From Alistipes sp. CAG:514 (GTDB lineage Bacteria > Bacteroidota > Bacteroidia > Bacteroidales > UBA932), in assembly GCA_000431015.1 (NCBI GenBank), contig HF986015.1:1-64000 (forward strand): a stretch of 64,000 bases of DNA, written 5' to 3'. The notes beneath the pieces were generated by a model, which worked only from the letters and a program-made list of their open reading frames with translations, was not told where the DNA came from and searched no databases. The translations under genes and the position numbers were made by a program. Shown piece by piece: positions 36,548 through 45,006 of the stretch; position 1 is the first letter of the stretch; every line of letters begins with the position of its first letter.

Positions 36548-37573
36548 CTACGGAACCTGCACAGCATTGATCACCTCGGCGATGATCTGCTCGGTCGTGA
36601 CGTTCTCCGCCTCGGCCTCGTAGGTCAGCCCGATCCTGTGGCGCAGCACCTCATTGCAGACAGCCCTGACATCCTCCGGGATCACGTAGCCCCTTCTCTT
36701 GATGAAGGCGTAGGCCTTGGAAGCCATTGACAGCGAGATGCTGGCGCGTGGCGAGGCGCCGAAGGAGATCAGATCCTTGATCTTGCCCAGTCCGTAGTCC
36801 TCAGGGGTACGCGTGGCATAGACGATGTCCACGATGTACCTCTCGATCTTCTCGTCCATGTAGACATCCCTCACGACGCTTCTCGCACGCACGATGTCCT
36901 CTGGCTTGATCACCGGATTCACCGTCGGGAACTCCCCGGAGTTGTTCATCCTGATGATCTGCTTCTCCTCCTCTTTCTTAGGATAGCTCACGATGACCTT
37001 CAGCATGAAACGGTCCACCTGGGCCTCCGGGAGCGGATAGGTCCCCTCCTGCTCGATCGGGTTCTGTGTGGCCATCACGAGGAAAGGCTCCGGAAGCTTG
37101 AAAGTCTGGTCGCCGATCGTGACCTGGCGCTCCTGCATCGCCTCCAGAAGGGCGGACTGCACCTTCGCCGGGCTACGGTTGATCTCGTCCGCCAGCACGA
37201 AGTTGGCGAAGACAGGGCCTTTGTGAACCTCGAACGACTCATCTTTCTGTGAGTAGATCATCGTGCCGATGAGGTCGGCGGGGAGAAGGTCAGGAGTGAA
37301 CTGGATCCTGCTGACCCTTGCGTCGATCGTGAACTGGATCCTGCTCAACCTTGCGTCGATCGCTTTTGACAAAGTACTGATTGCCAAAGTCTTGGCCAGA
37401 CCAGGCACGCCTTCAAGAAGAATATGCCCGTTGGCGAGAAGGCCGATCAGAAGGTTCTCCACAAGGTGCTTCTGTCCGATGATGACCTTGCCCATCTCAA
37501 GGGACAGCATGTCCACGAAGGCACTTTCCTTCTGGATTCTGTCATTTAGTTCCTTGACGTTTACACTTTCCAT
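36548..37573 (-). CDS. MoxR-type AAA+ ATPase with internal 11-residue duplication
   Basis: 341 residues from the ATG at 37573 (MESVNVKELND; the frame opens at 37609 but that part overlaps the divergent truA promoter). Walker A GVPGLAKT near residue 56, Walker B VLADEINRSPAKVQ near 125, sensor 1 ATQNP. The conserved stretch IDARxSRIQFT occurs twice in tandem, through a 33-bp duplication (37296-37361). Relatives carry it once. MoxR acts as chaperone for VWA protein complexes, here the Bat proteins encoded downstream. First gene of the operon. The duplication lies between Walker A and B, so activity may be altered. Confidence 0.93.
   Translation of the reverse strand: MESVNVKELNDRIQKESAFVDMLSLEMGKVIIGQKHLVENLLIGLLANGHILLEGVPGLAKTLAISTLSKAIDARLSRIQFTIDARVSRIQFTPDLLPADLIGTMIYSQKDESFEVHKGPVFANFVLADEINRSPAKVQSALLEAMQERQVTIGDQTFKLPEPFLVMATQNPIEQEGTYPLPEAQVDRFMLKVIVSYPKKEEEKQIIRMNNSGEFPTVNPVIKPEDIVRARSVVRDVYMDEKIERYIVDIVYATRTPEDYGLGKIKDLISFGASPRASISLSMASKAYAFIKRRGYVIPEDVRAVCNEVLRHRIGLTYEAEAENVTTEQIIAEVINAVQVP
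37296..37361 (-). repeat. 33-bp in-frame tandem duplication inside moxR
   Basis: Copies at 37296-37328 and 37329-37361 differ at only two positions (18th and 20th base). Length is a multiple of three, so the frame is kept and 11 residues are added. Confidence 0.97.
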
Positions 37574-37590
37574 ATTATACTGTTTTTTAC

Positions 37591-37598
37591 TATTTTTG
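37591..37598 (+). promoter_or_regulatory. -7 box of truA
   Basis: TATTTTTG, 22 bp before the truA ATG, between divergent moxR and truA. Confidence 0.5.
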
Positions 37599-37619
37599 CA
37601 GCCAAACAAACTTTATCAA

Positions 37620-38399
37620 ATGCGCTACAGGATCATCCTTTCCTACGACGGCTCGTCATTCTGCGGTTGGCAGATCCAGAACCAAGCGGAGACCGTTCAG
37701 GAGTGTCTTCAGAATGCTCTTTCGACTCTCTTGAAGGAGAACATCGCCGTCACAGGCGCCGGCAGGACTGATTCGAAGGTGAACGCCATCAACTATGTGG
37801 CCCACTTCGAAACATCGAATCCGGACATTGACGCAAGCGCGGTAGGCTACAAAATAAATGCCATCCTACCCGCAGGAATCAAGGTTCATTCGGTTGAGCG
37901 ATGCGAGCCGGATTTTCACGCCAGATTCGACGCCACGCAACGGGAGTACAAGTACTTTCTCCACCGCCGCAGGGATCCTTTCATGCGGGAATATTCCTAC
38001 CTCTACACCTTCCCGCTCGATGTCGGGAAGATGAACCGGGCCGCACAGGCTCTTCTTGGAAAACATGATTTCAGCTGCTTTGAAAAGGTCGGCAGCGACA
38101 ATAAGACCTCCATCTGCACCGTCACCCTGGCACGCTGGGAGGCATATTCCCCGGATCACGTGAGGATCATGGGCTACCCCGCCGAGGAAGGTGACTACCT
38201 GGTCTTCACGATCCGCGCCGACAGGTTCCTGAGGAATATGGTCCGCGCCGTGGTCGGCTCCCTCCTTGAGATAGGCCGCGGCAAGCGCGACGAGTCATGG
38301 ACCGCCACCCTCACCCAAGGCGGCACCCGCTCCAGCGCCGGCGAGTCCGTCCCCGGCCACGCCCTCTTCCTGACAAAGGTGGAGTATTCGGCAGATTAA
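37620..38399 (+). CDS. truA: tRNA pseudouridine(38-40) synthase TruA
   Basis: 259 residues from the ATG at 37620. A longer open frame reaching 37263 runs antisense through moxR and is not coding. Begins MRYRIILSYDGSSFCGWQ, the family start. The catalytic aspartate is in GAGRTDSKVNA near residue 52; later motifs YKYFLHRR and RADRFLRNMVRAVVG are intact. Isomerises uridines 38-40 in the anticodon arm of several tRNAs. Single gene, divergent from the bat operon. Confidence 0.96.
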   Translation: MRYRIILSYDGSSFCGWQIQNQAETVQECLQNALSTLLKENIAVTGAGRTDSKVNAINYVAHFETSNPDIDASAVGYKINAILPAGIKVHSVERCEPDFHARFDATQREYKYFLHRRRDPFMREYSYLYTFPLDVGKMNRAAQALLGKHDFSCFEKVGSDNKTSICTVTLARWEAYSPDHVRIMGYPAEEGDYLVFTIRADRFLRNMVRAVVGSLLEIGRGKRDESWTATLTQGGTRSSAGESVPGHALFLTKVEYSAD

Positions 38400-38410
38400 G
38401 TGACCGAAGG

Positions 38411-38605
38411 TTATTCCTTGCCGTCCTCGATGGAGTCGCGGACGGTGCGGAGGTACTTCCGGCAGGCTTCGATAAGTTCCTTGGAGCGCTTCACCAGCGC
38501 GCCGATGTCGTCCAGGCTCGTGGCCGGATCCTCAACCTTGGCGGCGATCTCGTCCAGTTCGGCGACCGCCTTTGTGTAGTCGAATTTCTTCTCTGACATA
38601 TTCAT
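38411..38605 (-). CDS. xseB: exodeoxyribonuclease VII small subunit
   Basis: 64 residues, the usual small size. Helical hairpin with the family core YTKAVAELDEIAAKVEDPATSLDDI and KRSKELIEACRKYL. Several copies bind each large subunit. Lies 6 bp after xseA in the same transcript. No catalytic residues are expected. Confidence 0.93.
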   Translation of the reverse strand: MNMSEKKFDYTKAVAELDEIAAKVEDPATSLDDIGALVKRSKELIEACRKYLRTVRDSIEDGKE

Positions 38606-38611
38606 TGATTC

Positions 38612-40045
38612 TTAACTGATTTCACTCATCGCCGGGAGGGCGCCGTCCTCCTTTCCCGGCACATTGCTCTTAAGATCGACCTCCACGACACCGCACTTTA
38701 CGGTGCCGTCGGCGAACATCATCCGCACCCTGTCCCCGACATGGGTTCTCGTGGCGGAATCCATCTTCACGCCGTCCCTGTCAAGCGCGAGGACAAAGCC
38801 CTTGCGGAGGATGTTGCGGGGATCGTTGGCGGTGATCTTCGTCTCCATCATGATCAGATGCGACAGCGCGCCGGAAAGCACGACACCCACACGGCCCCTT
38901 ATCCGCTGCTCCACCCTTTCGACCGAAGAGGCGGCCTTGTCTATCCTTCTGTCTACTCCGTGGCCGATCCCGTCGGAAAGCCTGTCAAGGCGATGTTCCT
39001 GAGCCACAATGCGTTCCTTAGCCGCCTTCGCCACCGCTGACTCCAACAGGTCAATCCTGTGCAAGGCATCCCGGACACGGTTTCCGGCCTGCCTTCCCAC
39101 CCTTGCCTCCAGCAGGCCGATTCTGGATTCCATGGCCGACAGGCGGTTGTTGAAGGAGAGCATAAGTCTTGACTCCAGCGTACCCAGGCGCTGATCCTCA
39201 GCGATGTAGCAATCCAGAAACAGATCGGCCAGAGCGGTCGGGGTCTTGACCGATGTGTTCGCCACCATGTCGGCGACGTGGTGGTCCTTGTCATGGCCGA
39301 TCGCCGTGAAGACCGGAACCGGGCAGCGCGCGATGGCCACCGCGAGATCGTAGTCGTCAAAGCAGCCCAGATCCAAGTCCGAACCGCCTCCACGCATGAT
39401 CAGCACGGCGTCATAACGGACCTGCGAGGAGAGAATCCGGGCGAAGGCCGCCACGATGGAGGCCGGTGCGCCATCGCCCTGCATCAATGCCTCGAACAGT
39501 CTCACGTTGAACACGAAGCCATATTCATTTTCCATCAGATGACGGCGGAAGTCGCCGAAGCCTGCCGCCCCGGGAGCGGAGATGACCGCCAATGAATATG
39601 GCAGCGCGGGCAACTGCAGGCGCTTCTGGAGATCCAGCAGCCCTTCACGCCCCAGCCTTTCGATCGTCTCCTGCCTTCGGCGCTCGCTGGCCCCGAGGGT
39701 GAAGTCCGGATCAATGTCCTCTATGTTCAATGAAAAGCCGTACAGGGGATGGTAGCTGACCTGCACGCTGGCAAGGATCTCCATCCCGGCCTCCAGAGGC
39801 GATCCGGTCACGCCATGGAACCGCTGGTCTATGAGGTTCCAGCGGAAAGCCCAGATCGTGGCCCTGGTCTTGGCCACGACTCCCCCACCCTCGCTCTGTG
39901 ACAGTTCAAGGTAACAATGACCGTTCTGCTTCCGGTTCAGGCTGCTGATCTCGGCCTTCAGCCAGAGCCTCTGCGGGAACGTCCCCTCAATGACCGATTT
40001 CAGGTGAGCCTGTAGAGTGAACAGGTCTATGTACTTCTTTTCCAT
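38612..40045 (-). CDS. xseA: exodeoxyribonuclease VII large subunit
   Basis: 477 residues. N-terminal OB fold (LWLKAEISSLNRKQNGHCYLEL) for single-stranded DNA. Catalytic domain with SAPGAAGFGDFRRHL near residue 157 and MRGGGSDLDLGCFDDYDLA near 220, including GHDKDHHVADMVA. A long coiled coil (about 285-400) follows. Degrades single-stranded DNA to short oligonucleotides with XseB. The ATG at 40045 fits the family start. Transcribed away from the repeat element upstream. Confidence 0.95.
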   Translation of the reverse strand: MEKKYIDLFTLQAHLKSVIEGTFPQRLWLKAEISSLNRKQNGHCYLELSQSEGGGVVAKTRATIWAFRWNLIDQRFHGVTGSPLEAGMEILASVQVSYHPLYGFSLNIEDIDPDFTLGASERRRQETIERLGREGLLDLQKRLQLPALPYSLAVISAPGAAGFGDFRRHLMENEYGFVFNVRLFEALMQGDGAPASIVAAFARILSSQVRYDAVLIMRGGGSDLDLGCFDDYDLAVAIARCPVPVFTAIGHDKDHHVADMVANTSVKTPTALADLFLDCYIAEDQRLGTLESRLMLSFNNRLSAMESRIGLLEARVGRQAGNRVRDALHRIDLLESAVAKAAKERIVAQEHRLDRLSDGIGHGVDRRIDKAASSVERVEQRIRGRVGVVLSGALSHLIMMETKITANDPRNILRKGFVLALDRDGVKMDSATRTHVGDRVRMMFADGTVKCGVVEVDLKSNVPGKEDGALPAMSEIS

Positions 40046-40071
40046 AATAACGTCTGCTTTCTCTTACAAAT

Positions 40072-40236
40072 TTAGTAACATTCAAAAAATAACCTGCATC
40101 ATCTAAGGGAATCTTTTCGGTCTATATATCTTTTCTCATCAGTCGTGTACGTCCAGTACACTCCTTCTTCGAAAAGAAATCTATCCTCGAAAATCTTCTC
40201 CTAATCTGAAGCAGGTTATTTTTTTCACGTTACTTA
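40072..40236 (-). repeat. intergenic hairpin repeat, copy A
   Basis: About 165 bp with imperfect terminal inverted repeats (TTAGTAAC...AAAAAATAACCTGC at one end, GCAGGTTATTTTTTT...GTTACTTA at the other). It is the reverse complement of 54701-54863 at roughly 85% identity by eye. The middle can form a small hairpin GTGTAC/GTACAC. It has no ORF. It lies between divergent xseA and engB. Confidence 0.85.
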
Positions 40237-40248
40237 ACAAAAAAGCAG

Positions 40249-40256
40249 TATCTTTG
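40249..40256 (+). promoter_or_regulatory. -7 box of the engB operon
   Basis: TATCTTTG, 29 bp before the engB start codon and directly after repeat copy A, so the repeat end supplies the sequence upstream of the promoter. Confidence 0.5.
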
Positions 40257-40284
40257 TGAAAGAAATTCAGAGGCAGAAAGAAAG

Positions 40285-40875
40285 ATGACCATCACGGAAG
40301 CAAAATTCGCGGGCAGCTGCACAAGAGTCAACCAGAAGCCCTCACGCAGACTGCCGGAGTTTGCGTTCATCGGACGCTCGAATGTCGGCAAGTCTTCGCT
40401 GATCAACATGTTGTGCGGCAACAGCAAGTTGGCGAAGACCTCCTCCACGCCGGGAAAGACGAAACTCATCAATCATTTCATCATCAATGACAGCTGGTAC
40501 CTGGTGGACCTTCCGGGCTACGGATTCGCCAAGATCTCCAAGGAAGGACGGGAGGAACTCCGCAAGATGATCAATGACTACATCGGGAAGTCCGAGGAGA
40601 TGGTGCTGCTCTTTGTCCTGATCGACTCCAGGCACGACATCACAAGGATCGACAGGGAGTTTCTGAGGGGACTCGGAGAGAACGGCATTCCGTTTGCGAT
40701 CATATTCACAAAAGGTGACAAACGCGGTCCCAACGCCCTCAAGGCTCAGATCGAGAGGAACAAGGAGATTCTGTCGGAGGAATGGGAGGAGTTGCCGCCG
40801 ATGCTGGCCTCAAGCGCCGAGACCGGGGCCGGAAAACAGGAGATACTTGACTTTATTCAACAATACATTAATTAA
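40285..40875 (+). CDS. engB: ribosome-biogenesis GTPase EngB (YsxC/YihA)
   Basis: 196 residues. G1 GRSNVGKSSLIN near residue 30, G2/G3 region TPGKTKLINHF and VDLPGYGFA, G4 TKGD near 148, G5 SSAETGAG near 180. Essential assembly factor for the large ribosomal subunit. First gene of a rightward run; prs follows after 12 bp. Confidence 0.95.
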   Translation: MTITEAKFAGSCTRVNQKPSRRLPEFAFIGRSNVGKSSLINMLCGNSKLAKTSSTPGKTKLINHFIINDSWYLVDLPGYGFAKISKEGREELRKMINDYIGKSEEMVLLFVLIDSRHDITRIDREFLRGLGENGIPFAIIFTKGDKRGPNALKAQIERNKEILSEEWEELPPMLASSAETGAGKQEILDFIQQYIN

Positions 40876-40887
40876 TCGCATAGTTTA

Positions 40888-41859
40888 ATGCAAATGGAAC
40901 ACAGAATGGAATTGTTTGCATGCAGAGCCTCCAAAGACTTCGCATGCAAGGTTGTTGACGAGCTGAATGTCATCGGGATCCAGACCGGCGAGAAGTACCA
41001 TCTCGGAGCCTCCGAGGTAACCCAGTTCAGCGACGGAGAATTCGTGCCTTCTTTCACGGACAGTGTCAGAGGCGCCACATTGTTCGTCGTTCAATCCACT
41101 TTTCCTCCCACAGAGAATCTGATGGAGCTTCTTCTGACCATCGACGCGGCCAAGAGAGCATCCGCCGACAAGGTCATCGCCGTGATGCCGTACTTCGGAT
41201 GGGCCAGGCAGGACCGTAAGGACAAGCCCCGCGTGTCGATCGGAGCGAAGCTTGTGGCGAACCTCCTGACGGCAGCCGGCGTGGACAGGATCATGACCTG
41301 CGACCTTCACGCCGACCAGATCCAAGGATTCTTCGATCTGCCTGTGGACCACATCTATGCCAGCAAGGTGTTCATTCCTTACCTGAAATCCCTGAACATC
41401 GAGAACCTTGCCATCGCCGCCCCTGACATGGGTGGAGCCAAGAGGGCCAACGCCTACGCCAAAGAGCTGGCCTGTCCTGTCATCATCTGCCACAAGTCAC
41501 GCGAGAAAGCCAATGTGGTGGCCTCCATCACCGCCATCGGAGAGGTCGAGGGGAAGAACGTCGTGATCGTCGATGACCTCATCGACACGGCGGGAACCTT
41601 GGTGAAAGCGGCGGAGGTGCTGATGGACAAAGGCGCCGCGAGCGTAAGGGCCTGCGCCACACACGCCGTGCTTTCCGGCCCGGCCTACGACAGGATCAAC
41701 AACTCCTGCCTTAAGGAAGTGTTTGTCACAGACACCATTCCTCTCAAGGAAGGAGCCGACACCTCAAAGATCAAGGTAGTGTCAATGGCGGAGACATTCG
41801 CCGCCATCATCCGCAAGGTCTACAACTACCAGCCTATCAGTACGGAATTCATCTTCTAG
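40888..41859 (+). CDS. prs: ribose-phosphate diphosphokinase
   Basis: 323 residues (the first in-frame ATG is used; ATGs at 40894 and 40906 give five or so fewer residues). Makes PRPP from ribose-5-phosphate and ATP for nucleotide, histidine and tryptophan synthesis. Motifs: QSTFPPTENLMEL near residue 72, FGWARQDRKDKPR with the flexible loop, DLHADQIQGFF near 138, and the PRPP-binding loop VDDLIDTAGTL near 230. The N-terminus (ELFACRASKDFACKV) is less typical than other class I enzymes, but the catalytic core is complete. Confidence 0.93.
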   Translation: MQMEHRMELFACRASKDFACKVVDELNVIGIQTGEKYHLGASEVTQFSDGEFVPSFTDSVRGATLFVVQSTFPPTENLMELLLTIDAAKRASADKVIAVMPYFGWARQDRKDKPRVSIGAKLVANLLTAAGVDRIMTCDLHADQIQGFFDLPVDHIYASKVFIPYLKSLNIENLAIAAPDMGGAKRANAYAKELACPVIICHKSREKANVVASITAIGEVEGKNVVIVDDLIDTAGTLVKAAEVLMDKGAASVRACATHAVLSGPAYDRINNSCLKEVFVTDTIPLKEGADTSKIKVVSMAETFAAIIRKVYNYQPISTEFIF

Positions 41860-41863
41860 AAAA

Positions 41864-42154
41864 ATGATAATCAAGACAGTTCTGGCTGCGGCTATCCTAC
41901 TGGGAATAGGAGTCTTAGGAATGTGCTTCAACATCATATTCCGAAAGAACGGCAAGTTCCCGGAGACGGAGGTAAGCCGCAACGAGAACATGCGCAAGTT
42001 GGGAATCAAATGCATGGGGGAGCTTGACGAGGAGATCTTCTCGAAAAAGAAGGTCAGCAGGAGCTCCTCCTGCACCGGTTCCTATAGTGAGGCCTGCGAG
42101 GGATGCGGCTTCTTTGAATATGAGTTCGGCGGGAAAAAGCCGAAACGCAAGTGA
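41864..42154 (+). CDS. small membrane-anchored Cys-rich protein, conserved hypothetical
   Basis: 96 residues. One N-terminal helix (about 2-24) followed by a positively charged linker and a cysteine cluster in SSSCTGSYSEACEGCGFFEYEFGG. The CxnCxxCG pattern could bind a metal or a cofactor, but no known domain is recognised. Four bases after prs and ahead of der, in a run of translation and ribosome-assembly genes. Similar short proteins occur near der in Bacteroidales as far as I recall. Function unknown. Confidence 0.7.
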   Translation: MIIKTVLAAAILLGIGVLGMCFNIIFRKNGKFPETEVSRNENMRKLGIKCMGELDEEIFSKKKVSRSSSCTGSYSEACEGCGFFEYEFGGKKPKRK

Positions 42155-42200
42155 CGATGGCCGGCAATGGCCGTTATGTTTGAGACAACACATTAGCATT

Positions 42201-42218
42201 CAGGTAATTGCCTACCTG
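42201..42218. promoter_or_regulatory. palindrome in the der leader
   Basis: CAGGTA-N6-TACCTG, ending 14 bp before the der start codon. It could be an operator or a translation-control hairpin. Only seen as a symmetry. Confidence 0.3.
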
Positions 42219-42232
42219 CAAGAGATTAAGTT

Positions 42233-43543
42233 ATGAGTTTGGTAGCTATAGTGGGGCGCCCTAACGTTGGCAAATCCACACTTTTCAACAGACTTGTCGG
42301 AATGCGTCAAGCCATCGTTGACGAGACCGCCGGCGTGACAAGAGACCGCCACTACGGCAGATGCGACTGGTGCGGCAAGGAATTCTCCGTGGTGGACACA
42401 GGAGGTTGGACGACCAATTCGGACGACGTGTTCGAGGAGGCCATCCGCAAACAGGTGGTGATCGCCATAGAGGAAGCCGATGTGATAATATTCATGGTGG
42501 AGGCAGCGGCCGGCATCACCGACTACGATGCGGAGATCGCAGACATCCTGCGGCGCAGCAAGAAGCCTGTCGTGCTGTGTGTCAACAAGGTGGACTCCGG
42601 CGAGAAGATGTTCGACGCCTATCAGTTCTATTCTTTGGGGCTCGGGGAGATCTGGGCGACATCAGCCGCCAACGGAAGCGGCACGGGCGACCTGATGGAC
42701 GAGGTGCTGAGGTTGCTTCCCGAAGAGAAAGCCGGTCAGGACGACGACCGCCCTGACCTTCCTCACATCACGATTGTCGGAAAGCCGAACGTCGGCAAAT
42801 CATCGCTGACCAATGCACTCCTCGGAGAGGAGAGGAACATCGTGACACCGGTAGCAGGCACAACAAGAGACTCTATCTCAACTCTTTACAACAAGTTCGG
42901 ACACGAATTCATGCTCGTTGACACCGCCGGTATGAGAAGAAAGGCCAAGGTCAATGAAGACCTTGAGTTCTATTCCGTGATGCGCTCCATCAGAGCCATC
43001 GAGCATTCGGATGTCTGCATCCTTATGATCGATGCCAATTCAGGCATGGAGGCCCAGGACATGAGCATCTTCAACCTCATAGTGCGCAACCGCAAGGCAT
43101 GCGTGCTGGTGGTCAACAAATGGGATCTGTTCATCAAGGACAGCAACACGATGAAGGAATATGAAAAGGCGCTCCGCCGCCGCATAGCTCCTTTCGACGA
43201 CGTGCCGATCATATTCACATCCGTGACGAGGAAACAGAGGATCATGGACGTGCTGGACGAGGCCGAGCACGTCTACGAGAACTACTCGCGCAAGCTCTCC
43301 ACGGCAAGGCTCAACGAGGCCATGCTGCCGGAGATCGAGAACTACCCGCCGCCGGCATGGAAAGGCAAGTACGTGAAGATCAAGTACGTGACGCAACTGC
43401 CTACCCGGTTCCCGGCCTTCGCGTTCTTCTGCAATCTGCCACAGTACGTCAAGGAGCCGTACAAGAGATTCCTTGAGAACAAGCTGAGGGAGCATTTCGA
43501 CCTTCACGGATGCCCCGTGCAGGTCTTCATGAGAGCTAAATAG
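42233..43543 (+). CDS. der: ribosome-assembly GTPase Der (EngA)
   Basis: 436 residues. Two consecutive GTPase domains: first G1 [12 protein letters not shown] near residue 8, second G1 [13 protein letters not shown] near 185, each with a DTAG/DTGG G3 and NKxD G4 (NKVD, NKWD). A KH-like C-terminal domain follows. Needed for maturation of the 50S subunit. The start is fixed by the first G domain lying directly at the N-terminus. Followed 10 bp later by a LysE-type gene. Confidence 0.97.
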   Translation: MSLVAIVGRPNVGKSTLFNRLVGMRQAIVDETAGVTRDRHYGRCDWCGKEFSVVDTGGWTTNSDDVFEEAIRKQVVIAIEEADVIIFMVEAAAGITDYDAEIADILRRSKKPVVLCVNKVDSGEKMFDAYQFYSLGLGEIWATSAANGSGTGDLMDEVLRLLPEEKAGQDDDRPDLPHITIVGKPNVGKSSLTNALLGEERNIVTPVAGTTRDSISTLYNKFGHEFMLVDTAGMRRKAKVNEDLEFYSVMRSIRAIEHSDVCILMIDANSGMEAQDMSIFNLIVRNRKACVLVVNKWDLFIKDSNTMKEYEKALRRRIAPFDDVPIIFTSVTRKQRIMDVLDEAEHVYENYSRKLSTARLNEAMLPEIENYPPPAWKGKYVKIKYVTQLPTRFPAFAFFCNLPQYVKEPYKRFLENKLREHFDLHGCPVQVFMRAK

Positions 43544-43553
43544 TTGACCTCCA

Positions 43554-44204
43554 ATGCTGCTGGAAATTCTGAAAGCGTTCATCATCGGCATCTGCGCATC
43601 GGCTCCGCTCGGGCCGGTGGCGATTCTTGTGCTTCAGAGAACCATCTGCTACGGGCAGAAGGCCGGCTTCGCGACAGGGCTTGGAGCCTCGCTCGTGGAC
43701 ACCGCCTACGCCATCATCTCGATCTTTGCCTGGGCGTTCGCGCAGAATTTCATAAACACCTACGAATCAATCATATTCCTAATCGGCGGTCCCGTAATCG
43801 CCCTATTGGGATATTCAATGGCATTCAAGGATCCGTTCAGGAAGATGGAGCCGGGAGATGACAAGGCCATGACGCGCGGAGCCTCGCCTAAGGATTTTCT
43901 GCAGGCTGTCGCCACGACAGTCTCCAACCCTGGGGCGATTCTGGTGATGTTCGCCCTGTTCGCCTTCTTCCAGGTGGACGTGTCAGACAGGAGCTTCAGA
44001 ATCTATCCTATAATCCTCGCGGTCGCCGGAGGATCCATCGCCTACTGGCTCTTCTTCTCATGGTTCTTCAGCAGGTGGAGGAAGGCGTTCGACATGAGGA
44101 AGATCATGTGGATGAACAGGATAGCGGGCATCATCATCATCATAGTAGGACTTGCACTGATAGGAGAGGGAGCATTCGACCTCTTCTTCAAAGGCGGAAA
44201 ATAA
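43554..44204 (+). CDS. LysE/RhtB-family exporter
   Basis: 216 residues with six hydrophobic helices and the family start LKAFIIGICASAPLGPVAILVLQRT, where the SAPLGP loop is diagnostic. Later ATTVSNPGAILVMFALFAFF. Members export amino acids or related metabolites using the proton gradient. The substrate cannot be read from sequence. Same strand and 10 bp from der; PASTA gene follows after 3 bp. Confidence 0.88.
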   Translation: MLLEILKAFIIGICASAPLGPVAILVLQRTICYGQKAGFATGLGASLVDTAYAIISIFAWAFAQNFINTYESIIFLIGGPVIALLGYSMAFKDPFRKMEPGDDKAMTRGASPKDFLQAVATTVSNPGAILVMFALFAFFQVDVSDRSFRIYPIILAVAGGSIAYWLFFSWFFSRWRKAFDMRKIMWMNRIAGIIIIIVGLALIGEGAFDLFFKGGK

Positions 44205-44207
44205 CAC

Positions 44208-45005
44208 ATGAACATTATGGAAGGCAAATCTGATAAAAACAGTTCAACAGGAAAGTGGATCGTGAGAAACATCATCCTCGCGGTGGCGTTCTTCACGGTT
44301 CTCATACTCGTCAACTCACTCTTGCTGAGAACGATAACCAACCACAACAAGACCATCGAGGTGCCGGACTTTACAAGCCTCAAAGTTAGCGAGGCGAAAC
44401 GTGAGGCCTCAAGGCTGAATCTGAGAATCGAGGTCACCGACTCCATTTTCGTAAGAAAGATGGAGAGAGGAGCCGTCTACAGCCAGAATCCAAAGGCCGG
44501 GGCAAGAGTCAAGAAAGGCAGGAGAATCCTTCTGACAATCAACGCCATGAACGCCAAGAAGGTAAGCATGCCAAACCTTGTCGGCTACTCAATGCGCCAG
44601 GCCAAGGCGGAACTCAATTCCCGCGGCCTCTCGCTCGGGAAACTCATCTACGTCAGCGACATCGCCACGAACAACGTGCTCAAGCAGATCTACAGGAACA
44701 GGGAGATCAGGCCGGGCAGACAGATCGAGACCGGATCGGAGATCGACCTTGAGGTCGGACTGAATCCGGAGGAGAGCCTGACCTATGTCCCGAATGTCAA
44801 AGGTCTGAAATACCTAAGGGCTGTCGATGCCGTTCATGACAACTCGCTGAACATCAACCGCTTGATCTTCGACAAGAGTGTCAGGAACTACAGCGACTCT
44901 CTGAACGCGTCCGTGACGAGGCAGGTTCCTGAGGCCAATGGCAATCCGACATTCATGGGCACAGATGTCACCCTGTACCTTTCATTGGACAAGAAAGACG
45001 AATAA
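44208..45005 (+). CDS. PASTA-domain membrane protein
   Basis: 265 residues. One membrane helix (about 24-44). Three PASTA repeats outside the membrane (EVPDFTSLKVSEAKREASR, SMPNLVGYSMRQAKAELN, YVPNVKGLKYLRAVDAV). PASTA domains bind cell-wall fragments. There is no kinase or transpeptidase domain, so this is the short Bacteroidota form. An alternative ATG is at 44217. Its stop precedes the GTG start of rluD by 1 bp. Confidence 0.88.
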   Translation: MNIMEGKSDKNSSTGKWIVRNIILAVAFFTVLILVNSLLLRTITNHNKTIEVPDFTSLKVSEAKREASRLNLRIEVTDSIFVRKMERGAVYSQNPKAGARVKKGRRILLTINAMNAKKVSMPNLVGYSMRQAKAELNSRGLSLGKLIYVSDIATNNVLKQIYRNREIRPGRQIETGSEIDLEVGLNPEESLTYVPNVKGLKYLRAVDAVHDNSLNINRLIFDKSVRNYSDSLNASVTRQVPEANGNPTFMGTDVTLYLSLDKKDE

Positions 45006-45006
45006 C

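Noticed and set aside
37263..37619. N-terminal extension of truA
   Set aside because: It runs antisense through moxR including the duplicated segment; the TruA family start is at 37620.
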